This document shows, in pieces, positions 8,582-15,576 of a stretch of 64,000 nucleotides of DNA. The DNA is taken from contig NZ_CP075371.1 of NCBI RefSeq assembly GCF_018459925.1, forward strand, positions 1,302,001 to 1,366,000. Reading direction: 5' to 3'. Position numbers and translations under genes: made by a program. The notes under the pieces are model-generated. The model saw only the letters and a program-made list of their open reading frames with translations, searched no databases and was not told the DNA's origin. Every line of letters starts with the position of its first letter. Position 1 is the first letter of the stretch. Origin of the DNA: Nocardioides aquaticus. GTDB lineage: Bacteria; Actinomycetota; Actinomycetes; Propionibacteriales; Nocardioidaceae.

Positions 8582-9363
8582 GAGGCGGCTCCCGCGGTCC
8601 CGTCGGCGGGCACGAGCTCGGCGAGGTCCGAGACGACCAGCGTCGCGCCGGCGGCGGTCAGCACGTCGGCCCCGGCCCCGCGGTCGACGCCGACCACGTC
8701 GGCGAACCCGCCGGCGGCGCCGGCCTTCACGCCGGACACGGCGTCCTCCAGCACGACGCAGCCGGCGGCCGAGGCGCCGAGCTCCTCGGCGGCGGCCAGG
8801 AACGTGTCGGGGGCGGGCTTGCCGGGCAGGCCGCGCTCGGTGGCCACGACGCCGGACATGACGAAGGCGAACCGGTCGAGCAGGCCGGCGGCCTCCAGCA
8901 CGGCCGGGGCGTTGCCCGAGGACGACACGACGGCGAGCGGCAGGCCGAGGTCGCGCAGGTGGTCGAGCAGGGCGACCGAGCCGGGGTAGGCGGTCACGCC
9001 GTCGCGCTCGAGCACCTCGTTGAACGCGTCGTTCTTGCGGTTGCCGAGCCCGCAGACCGTCTCGGCGGCGGGCTCGTCGGTGGGGTCACCCTCGGGCAGG
9101 GCGATGCCGCGCGACGCGACGAGGTCGCGGACGCCGTCGTAGCGCGGCTTGCCGTCGACGTGGGCGAAGTAGTCGGCGTCGGTGTACGCCGAGAGGTCGG
9201 CCCCGGCCGGCGCGTCGCCGGACTCGCGGAGGCCGTCCAGCCAGGCGTTGAACATGTGCGACCAGGCGCGCATGTGCACCTCCGCGGTCGGCGTGACGAC
9301 GCCGTCGAGGTCGAAGAGGACGGCCTCGTGGGCCGGCCAGGACTGCGCGAGGTGGATTGGCAC
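8578..9363 (-). CDS. Beta-phosphoglucomutase, HAD superfamily
   Basis: 261 residues. HAD motif I is AVLFDLDGVVTPT (nucleophile Asp and acid/base Asp), motif II is AVVSSSGN, and motif IV is GCVVLEDAVSGVKAG. The helical cap carries the substrate-binding region. The enzyme converts beta-glucose 1-phosphate to glucose 6-phosphate and so feeds the product of the GH65 phosphorylase into glycolysis. GTG start at 9363 with TACCCT exactly 6 nt upstream; no Shine-Dalgarno, so probably leaderless. First gene of the three-gene chain. Confidence 0.9.
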   Translation of the reverse strand: MPIHLAQSWPAHEAVLFDLDGVVTPTAEVHMRAWSHMFNAWLDGLRESGDAPAGADLSAYTDADYFAHVDGKPRYDGVRDLVASRGIALPEGDPTDEPAAETVCGLGNRKNDAFNEVLERDGVTAYPGSVALLDHLRDLGLPLAVVSSSGNAPAVLEAAGLLDRFAFVMSGVVATERGLPGKPAPDTFLAAAEELGASAAGCVVLEDAVSGVKAGAAGGFADVVGVDRGAGADVLTAAGATLVVSDLAELVPADGTAGAAS

Positions 9364-9369
9364 GTTCCA

Positions 9370-9375
9370 AGGGTA
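9370..9375 (-). promoter_or_regulatory. -10 element, leaderless promoter of the beta-PGM/GH65/sulfotransferase unit
   Basis: Minus strand TACCCT, 6 nt before the GTG at 9363. Confidence 0.6.
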
Positions 9376-9467
9376 TGGGCAGGAGCGGGCCCGCGGGCCT
9401 GGACGGTGGTGTGGGACGTGTCATGGGCGGTCCGCGCGGTGGCCGGCCGGCAGGGGAGACTGGCCGC

Positions 9468-10256
9468 GTGAGCGACTCCCCGCCGCCCTGGGCGCCCCCG
9501 CTGCTGGCGGTGCAGTTCCTGACCCGGGTCCCCGTGCCGGGCACGGCGGCCCTCTCCGGGGAGCAGGTCCGGGTCGGCCTCGGCCGCAGCCTGGTGTGGT
9601 TCCCGGTGGTCGGCGGCCTGGTCGGTCTCGTCACCGCCGCGGTCGTGCTGGGCGCGGGCACCTGGTGGCCGGCGTGGGTGGCGGTGCTGCTGGCGCTGGT
9701 GGTCGAGGCACGCCTGACCGGGGCGTTCCACGAGGACGCGGTCGCCGACACCTGCGACGCGCTCGGCGGCGGGACGACCCGCGAGCGGACGCTCGAGATC
9801 ATGAAGGACAGCCGGGTCGGCTCGTACGGCGCGCTCGGGCTGGTGCTCGCCGTCGGGCTCCGCGTCGCCCTGCTGACCACGCTGGTGGCCACGGCCGGCG
9901 CCGGGCTCGTGGTCGCCGGGGTCGTCGCCTCGGCCGCGCTGGGTCGGCTCGGCGCGGTCACGGTGATGCGGCTGGTCCCGCCGGCGGACCGCCCGGCCGG
10001 GCTGTCCAAGGACGTCGGCGGTCGGGCGTCCGGACGGACGCTGGCGACGGCGTCCCTGCTCGCGGTGCCGTTCGCGGTGCCGCTGGCGGTCCTGGACCCC
10101 GTCGGGCTGCTGGTCGGCCTGGTCGGGTCGGCGCTGCTGCTGGTCTGGTGGGGGCGCGTGCTGGTGCGCCGCCTGGGCGGGCAGACCGGGGACTGCCTGG
10201 GTGCGGCGGTCTACGCGGTGCAGCTGGTCGTGCTGCTCGGCGTCACCGCGGGGTGA
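9468..10256 (+). CDS. cobS: Adenosylcobinamide-GDP ribazoletransferase (cobalamin synthase)
   Basis: 262 residues, membrane protein with about seven hydrophobic helices. The family signatures are present: [11 protein letters not shown] at the N-terminus, the metal-binding [16 protein letters not shown] loop and [16 protein letters not shown]. CobS joins adenosylcobinamide-GDP and alpha-ribazole (phosphate) in the last steps of B12 assembly at the membrane. GTG start at 9468 follows GAGACT by 6 nt; the frame is open further upstream, but the longer N-terminus is Gly/Arg-rich and not family-like. No other cobalamin gene is seen next to it, unusual since cobS often sits with cobT/cobU. Confidence 0.9.
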   Translation: MSDSPPPWAPPLLAVQFLTRVPVPGTAALSGEQVRVGLGRSLVWFPVVGGLVGLVTAAVVLGAGTWWPAWVAVLLALVVEARLTGAFHEDAVADTCDALGGGTTRERTLEIMKDSRVGSYGALGLVLAVGLRVALLTTLVATAGAGLVVAGVVASAALGRLGAVTVMRLVPPADRPAGLSKDVGGRASGRTLATASLLAVPFAVPLAVLDPVGLLVGLVGSALLLVWWGRVLVRRLGGQTGDCLGAAVYAVQLVVLLGVTAG

Positions 10257-10330
10257 CCGCTGGCTGACCGCTGGCTGGCCGCTGGCTGACCGAGGGCTGA
10301 CCTGCGCCGCTTGCACGCGCGCCGGCGTCG

Positions 10331-10336
10331 TAGCCT
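10331..10336 (+). promoter_or_regulatory. -10 element, leaderless promoter of ilvD
   Basis: TAGCCT followed by 6 nt and the ATG at 10343. Confidence 0.6.
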
Positions 10337-10342
10337 CGCCCC

Positions 10343-12075
10343 ATGAGCACCACGGTCGACGGCCCCGGCAGCAGCACCCTCGGAACCCAGGGCGCCGCGC
10401 CCGGCGTGGACATCAAGCCACGCAGCCGCGACGTGACCGACGGCCTGGAGAAGGCCGCCGCCCGCGGCATGCTGCGCGCGGTCGGGATGGACGACGACGA
10501 CTTCCTCAAGCCGCAGATCGGTGTGGCCTCGTCCTGGAACGAGATCACCCCGTGCAACCTGTCGCTGGACCGGCTGGCCAAGGCGGTCAAGAACGGCGTG
10601 CACGCCGCCGGCGGCTTCCCGCTCGAGTTCGGCACGATCTCGGTCTCCGACGGCATCTCGATGGGCCACGAGGGCATGCACTTCTCGCTGGTCTCCCGCG
10701 AGGTCATCGCGGACTCGGTCGAGACGGTGATGATGGCCGAGCGCCTGGACGGCTCGGTGCTCCTGGCCGGCTGCGACAAGTCGCTGCCCGGGATGCTGAT
10801 GGCCGCGGCCCGGCTCGACCTGGCCAGCGTCTTCCTCTACGCCGGCACGATCATGCCGGGCAAGGTCGACGGCGAGGACGTCACGATCATCGACGCCTTC
10901 GAGGCCGTCGGCGCCTGCCTGGCCGGCAAGATCAGCCGGGAGCAGGTCGACAAGGTCGAGCGCGCGATCTGCCCGGGCGAGGGCGCCTGCGGCGGCGCGT
11001 ACACCGCGAACACGATGGCCGCCGTCGCCGAGGGCCTCGGCATGGCGCTGCCCGGCTCGGCCGCCCCGCCGGCCGTCGACCGCCGCCGCGACAAGATCGC
11101 CCACCAGTCCGGGATGGCCGTCGTCGAGATGCTGCGCCAGGGCATCACCGCGCGGCAGATCATGACCCGGGAGGCCTTCGAGAACGCGATCGCGGTCGCG
11201 ATGGCGCTCGGCGGCTCCACCAACGCCGTGCTGCACCTGCTCGCGATCGCCAACGAGGCCGAGGTCGAGCTGACCCTGGACGACTTCACCCGGATCGGCG
11301 AGAAGGTCCCGCACCTGGCCGACATGAAGCCGTTCGGCAAGTACGTCTGGGTCGACCTCGACCGCGTCGGCGGCATCCCGATGGTGATGAAGGCCCTGCT
11401 CGAGGCGGGCCTGCTGCACGGGGACGCGCTGACCTGCACCGGCCGTACCGTCGCCGAGAACCTCGCCGACATCGCGCCGCCCCCGGTCGACGGCACGATC
11501 ATCCGCCAGCTCCGCTCGCCCATCCACGCCACCGGCGGGCTGACCATCCTGAAGGGCTCGCTGGCCCCGAGGGTGCCGTGGTGAAGTCGGCCGGTTTCGA
11601 CGAGTCCGTGATCACCGGCACCGCCCGGGTCTTCGACGGCGAGCGCGCCGCGATGGACGCGCTGACCGCCGGCGAGATCACCGCCGGCGACGCCGTCGTC
11701 ATCCGCTACGAGGGCCCCAAGGGCGGGCCGGGCATGCGCGAGATGCTGGCGATCACGGCCGCGATCAAGGGCGCCGGCCTCGGCAAGGACGTGCTGCTGC
11801 TGACCGACGGCCGCTTCTCCGGCGGCACGACCGGCCTGTGCGTCGGGCACGTCGCCCCCGAGGCCGTCGACGGCGGACCGATCGCCTTCCTGCGCGACGG
11901 CGACACGATCACCCTCGACGTCGCCAAGCGCCTGCTCGACGTCGACGTGGACGAGGCCGAGCTGGCCTCCCGCCGCGAGGGCTGGGAGCCGCTGCCGCCG
12001 AAGTACACCCGCGGCGTGCTCGGCAAGTACGCCAAGACGGTGCAGTCCGCCGCGGCCGGGGCCGTCACCAGCTGA
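10343..12075 (+). CDS. ilvD: Dihydroxy-acid dehydratase, with an apparent 1-nt frameshift
   Basis: Converts 2,3-dihydroxy-isovalerate and -methylvalerate to the 2-keto acids of valine and isoleucine. The Fe-S/Mg signatures are intact: [27 protein letters not shown] and, near the C-terminus, [19 protein letters not shown]. The frame from 10343 runs to a TGA at 11582-11584 after [11 protein letters not shown], while the family-typical continuation ([11 protein letters not shown] and onward to 12075) is in the next frame. One base is missing in the C run at 11565-11568 (GGCCCCGAGG where five C are expected). The total of ~577 residues then matches the family. Because the gene is essential for valine/isoleucine synthesis and both halves keep full coding bias, a sequencing or assembly indel is more likely than a true pseudogene. 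Confidence 0.9.
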
Positions 12076-12164
12076 CCGGGGGACTGTCGCGACGGCGTCG
12101 GGGGCGAGGCGTTCCTCACCCGTCTGCGCGGAAGAGGCCGCCGGGTCCTCGGGTTGGACCCGTC

Positions 12165-12827
12165 ATGACCACACTCGCCATCATCGGAGCAGGGAGCGGC
12201 CTCGGCGCCGCCGTCGCACGTCGGTTCGGCCGCGAGGGCTTCTCCGTCGCGCTCATCTCCCGCCACCAGGGCCGCCTCGACGCGCTCGCCACCTCGCTGG
12301 CCGACGACGGGGTGCAGGCCCAGGGCTTCGCGGCCGACGTCCGCGACCCGGCCTCGATCCGGCGCGCGCTCGACGAGGCCGTCAAGGCCCTCGGCCCGAT
12401 CGAGGTGCTCCAGTACAGCCCGCTGCCGGACAAGAAGTTCATGCGGCCCGTGCTCGAGACCACGCCCGAGGACCTCGTCGGCCCGGTCGAGTTCTCCATC
12501 TACGGCCCCGTCGCGGCCGTGCACGAGGTCGTCCCCGGGATGCGCTTCCTGGGCGAGGACAAGGGCACGATCCTGTTCGTCAACGGCGGCTCGGCCGTCA
12601 AGCCCGGCCGCGCCGTCACCGGCACCTCGGTCGCCTTCGCGGGGCAGGCGGCGTACGCCCAGCTGCTCCACGAGGAGCTGAAGGAGGAGGGCATCCACGT
12701 CGGGCAGCTGATCATCGGCGGTGCGATCGAGCCCGGCGGCGAGAAGGACCCCGAGGTCCTCGCCGACCGTCTCTGGACGATGCACGCCGAGCGCGGCGAG
12801 TTCCGCCACCAGGTCTCGACCGACTGA
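12165..12827 (+). CDS. Short-chain dehydrogenase/reductase-like protein lacking the catalytic Lys
   Basis: 220 residues with the SDR Rossmann fold: nucleotide loop GAGSGLG (residues 8-14), an Arg-containing second strand (LISRHQGRLDAL) that favours NADP(H), and a Ser in the catalytic strand (FVNGGSAVKP, Ser143). The Tyr of the YxxxK motif is at 164, but the Lys position is Leu (YAQLL), and the usual NAG motif at the end of strand 4 is replaced by YSPLP. The protein may therefore be a weak or non-classical reductase, or a binding protein. ATG start chosen at 12165 because the upstream part of the open frame is an ilvD shadow. Confidence 0.8.
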   Translation: MTTLAIIGAGSGLGAAVARRFGREGFSVALISRHQGRLDALATSLADDGVQAQGFAADVRDPASIRRALDEAVKALGPIEVLQYSPLPDKKFMRPVLETTPEDLVGPVEFSIYGPVAAVHEVVPGMRFLGEDKGTILFVNGGSAVKPGRAVTGTSVAFAGQAAYAQLLHEELKEEGIHVGQLIIGGAIEPGGEKDPEVLADRLWTMHAERGEFRHQVSTD

Positions 12828-12842
12828 CCCGTCCGGACGACC

Positions 12843-12848
12843 TAGGGT
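12843..12848 (+). promoter_or_regulatory. -10 element, leaderless promoter of kynU
   Basis: TAGGGT, then 6 nt, then the GTG at 12855. Confidence 0.6.
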
Positions 12849-12854
12849 CGGCGG

Positions 12855-14129
12855 GTGCCCGACACGGACCCCGCCGACCCGCCCACCACGCCGTCCACCA
12901 CGCCGGCCGGCTCCACCGACGCCGCCGCGCTCGACGCCGCCGACCCGCTGGCCGCCCACCGCGACCTCTTCGTCGGCTCCGAGCAGCCGCTGGTCTACCT
13001 CGACGGCAACTCGCTCGGGCGTCCGCTGCGGGTGACCGGCCCGCGGCTCGCGGCGTTCGTCGACGACCAGTGGGGCGGCCGGCTCATCCGCGGCTGGGAC
13101 GAGCAGTGGATGGAGCTGCCGACGCTGCTCGGTGACCGGATCGGCGCCACCTGCCTCGGCGCGGCCCCGGGCCAGACGGTCGTCGGCGACTCGACCACCG
13201 TGCTGCTCTACAAGGCCATGCGCGCGGCGGTGGCCGCCCGGCCCGGGCGGCACGAGATCGTCATGGACACCGACAACTTCCCCACCGACCGCTACCTGGC
13301 CGCGGGGGTGGCCGAGGAGCTCGGGCTGCGGGTCCGGTGGGTCGACGTCGACCCCGCGGCCGGCGTCACCGCGGACCAGCTGGCCGGGGTGCTGGGTCCC
13401 GACACGGCGCTCGTGGCGCTCAGCCACGTGGCGTACCGCTCGTCCTGGGTGGCCGACGGCCCCGCCCTGACCGCGCTCGCCCACGACGCCGGCGCGCTGG
13501 TGCTGTGGGACCTGTCGCACTCGGTCGGGTCGGTGCCGCTCGCCCTGGACGCCTGGGGCGCCGACCTCGCCGTCGGCTGCACCTACAAGTACCTCAACGG
13601 CGGGCCCGGCTCACCGGCCTTCGCCTACGTCGCCGCCCGGCACCTCGAGGGGCCCGACGCCCTGACCCAGCCGGTGCGCGGCTGGATCGGGCACGCCGAG
13701 CCGTTCCGGATGGGGCCCGACTGGGCGCCGGCCGCGGGGATCCGACGGATGCTGTCCGGCACCCCGCCGGTCGTCGGGATGCTCGCGCTCGCCGACATGC
13801 TCGACCTGCTGGAGGCGGTCGGGATGCCGGCCGTGCGGGCGAAGTCGCTCGCGCTGACCCGGATGGTGGTCGACCTCGCCGACGACGAGCTGGCCGAGCA
13901 CGGCGTCGAGGTGGTCTCCCCGCGCGCGGCCGAGCGCCGCGGCGGCCACGTGACCCTGCGGCACCCGGCGATGCAGGAGGTCACCCGGCGGCTGTGGGCG
14001 CGCGACGTGGTGCCGGACTACCGCGACCCGGGCGGCCTGCGGCTCGGGCTGTCGCCGCTGTCGACGTCGTTCGCCGAGGTGCGCGCCGGGATGGACGCGA
14101 TCGCCGAGGAGCTCGCCCCGCCGAGGTGA
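12855..14129 (+). CDS. kynU: Kynureninase-like PLP enzyme
   Basis: 424 residues, fold-type I PLP enzyme. Typical kynureninase landmarks: YLDGNSLGRP near residue 55, GDSTTVLLYKAM phosphate-binding region, DNFPTDRYL, WDLSHSVGSVPLAL with the PLP-ring Asp, and the PLP Lys in CTYKYLNGGPGSPAF. It should hydrolyse kynurenine to anthranilate and alanine in tryptophan catabolism. Residues 1-35 are a Pro/Thr/Ala-rich extension not seen in most family members. No tryptophan dioxygenase or kynurenine formamidase is nearby, so the supply of substrate is not explained here. The stop codon lies inside the first unit of a 22-bp tandem repeat. Confidence 0.87.
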   Translation: MPDTDPADPPTTPSTTPAGSTDAAALDAADPLAAHRDLFVGSEQPLVYLDGNSLGRPLRVTGPRLAAFVDDQWGGRLIRGWDEQWMELPTLLGDRIGATCLGAAPGQTVVGDSTTVLLYKAMRAAVAARPGRHEIVMDTDNFPTDRYLAAGVAEELGLRVRWVDVDPAAGVTADQLAGVLGPDTALVALSHVAYRSSWVADGPALTALAHDAGALVLWDLSHSVGSVPLALDAWGADLAVGCTYKYLNGGPGSPAFAYVAARHLEGPDALTQPVRGWIGHAEPFRMGPDWAPAAGIRRMLSGTPPVVGMLALADMLDLLEAVGMPAVRAKSLALTRMVVDLADDELAEHGVEVVSPRAAERRGGHVTLRHPAMQEVTRRLWARDVVPDYRDPGGLRLGLSPLSTSFAEVRAGMDAIAEELAPPR

Positions 14130-14230
14130 CGCTCGCGGACAGCCGAGGTGACGCTCGCGGACAGCCGAGATGACGCTCGCGGACAGCCGAGATGACGCTC
14201 GCGGACAGCCGAGGTGACGCTCGCGGACGG
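14123..14230 (+). repeat. 22-bp tandem repeat array, 5 units, at the 3' end of kynU
   Basis: Five consecutive 22-bp units start at 14123, 14145, 14167, 14189 and 14211 (the last is incomplete). The core is GATGACGCTCGCGG or GGTGACGCTCGCGG, followed by ACAGCC. The TGA of kynU is part of the first unit. Same family as arrays at 24774, 28375, 30647, 42279/43553 and 57267; in all six the repeat reads in the sense of the gene it follows. No spacers, so not CRISPR. Function unknown. Confidence 0.95.
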
Positions 14231-14268
14231 TCCGCGGCGCTCTGGTGGCCCCTGTCGGCGCACGGCCC

Positions 14269-14274
14269 TAGGGT
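14269..14274 (+). promoter_or_regulatory. -10 element, leaderless promoter of the VOC gene
   Basis: TAGGGT, 6 nt before the ATG at 14281. Confidence 0.6.
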
Positions 14275-14280
14275 CGGCAC

Positions 14281-14694
14281 ATGGACCAGCGACTGAGCTT
14301 CGTGACCATCGCCGTGCCCGACCTGGCCGCCGCCCGGGCGTTCTACGTCGACGGTCTGGGCTGGCACGCCGACGTCGAGGTGGGCGACGTGATCATGATC
14401 CGGGTGGCCGACCGGGTCGTGCTGTCGCTGTGGGAGCAGGCGTCCTTCGAGAGCGAGGTGGGCCCCGTACGCACCGGGCCGGGCCTCGTCCCGGTGACCC
14501 TGGCCCACAACGTCGCGTCCCGCAGCGAGGTCGACCTCGTGCTCCAGGACGCCCGGGTGGCCGGCGCGAGCGAGGTCGGTCAGGGCGCCTCGCGGGAGTG
14601 GGGTGGCTACACCGGCTACTTCGCGGACCCGGCCGGCATCCGGTGGGAAGTGGCGTTCAACCCGGGCCAGATCGGTGCGTCGGTGCTGCCGTGA
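14281..14694 (+). CDS. VOC family protein (glyoxalase/bleomycin-resistance fold)
   Basis: 137 residues in two babbb modules. The N-terminal module opens with LSFVTIAVPDLAAARAFYVD and the C-terminal one ends GYTGYFADPAGIRWEVAFNP, with the conserved Glu as a likely metal ligand. This group (lactoylglutathione lyase-like) includes metal-dependent isomerases, dioxygenases and antibiotic-binding proteins; the role of this member is not predictable. It is followed 61 nt later by a pterin dehydratase fused to another VOC domain. Confidence 0.85.
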   Translation: MDQRLSFVTIAVPDLAAARAFYVDGLGWHADVEVGDVIMIRVADRVVLSLWEQASFESEVGPVRTGPGLVPVTLAHNVASRSEVDLVLQDARVAGASEVGQGASREWGGYTGYFADPAGIRWEVAFNPGQIGASVLP

Positions 14695-14755
14695 CGGCGC
14701 GATCCCACCCTCACAGGGCTGTCCCGACGGGGGCGCCGCGGGCCAGGGTGACCCG

Positions 14756-15573
14756 ATGAGCGACGAGCAGCAGCAGGACCACCAGGACCAGCAGGACGAG
14801 CAGCGGGACGAGACCCCCGCCGAGCCGCAGGAGGTGCACGCCCCCGACGGCCGCGACGCCCACGAGAAGGGCACCGCGACGCTGGAGGAGCCGGACCCGA
14901 AGGCGGTCCTGGACGGCCACGGCGTCGAGGCCGCGCTGCTGGACGACTGGCGGATCATGTTCGACCAGCTCCACGCCCGGTTCGAGACCGGCGACTTCGC
15001 CACCGGGCTGGCCCTGGTGGACCACGTCGGCAAGGCCGCCGAGGCCGCCGACCACCACCCCGACGTCGACCTGCGCTACGGCTTCGTCGAGATCCACCTC
15101 AGCAGCCACGACGTCGGCGGCGTCACCAGCCGCGACATCGACCTGGCCCGCACCATCAGCGACCACGCCGGCCGCCTCGGCGCCCGGGCTGCCACCGAGA
15201 AGCTCCAGGTGCTCGAGATCGCCCTCGACACCCGGGACCTGTACGAGGTGCGCCCGTTCTGGGCCGCGCTGCTCGCCTACGACGCCCCGGAGGACGACGA
15301 CGCCGTCGTGGACCCCGACGGCCGTGGCCCGACGTTGTGGTTCCAGGTCACCGACGAGCCGGTGACCGAGGCCGACCGCCAGGCTGCCGCGTCGCCGGTC
15401 CAGCGTTTCCACCTCGACCTGCGCCTGCCCCCGAGGACGCCGATCGTCGGATCAAGGCGGCGCTGGACGCCGGCGGCACCCTCGTCTCCGACGCGGTGGC
15501 CCCGCGCTTCACCGTGCTCGCCGACGCGCAGGGCAACAAGGCGTGCGTGACCACCTGGCTCGGACGTGGCTGA
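14756..15573 (+). CDS. 4a-hydroxytetrahydrobiopterin dehydratase fused to a VOC domain, with an apparent 1-nt frameshift
   Basis: Residues 1-50 are a Gln/Asp/Glu-rich tail. Residues ~55-135 are a pterin-4a-carbinolamine dehydratase with the active-site motif AADHHPDVDLRYGFVEIHLS and HDVGGVTSRDIDLA. Residues ~145 to the end form a VOC-like domain (EIALDTRDLYEVRPFWAALL ... FTVLADAQGNKACVTTWLG). The first frame reads into nonsense after HLDLRLPP; the correct ending lies in the next frame from about 15433. One base is missing in the C run 15428-15432, directly before GAGG, the same context as the ilvD frameshift. CAGGGT lies 6 nt before the ATG. The stop is 3 nt before the start of the photolyase-like gene, so both are one operon. 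Confidence 0.82.
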
Positions 15574-15576
15574 CGC

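Noticed and set aside
5702..8989. A 1095-codon plus-strand frame opposite GH65 and beta-PGM
   Set aside because: Antisense shadow; low-complexity composition, while the minus strand encodes clear enzymes.
10343..11584. ilvD as a genuine truncated 413-aa protein
   Set aside because: The remaining conserved C-terminal third continues in the next frame with full coding bias; a missing base explains it better.
14123..14230. CRISPR array
   Set aside because: Units are directly adjacent with no unique spacers, only 22 bp long, and no cas genes are nearby.
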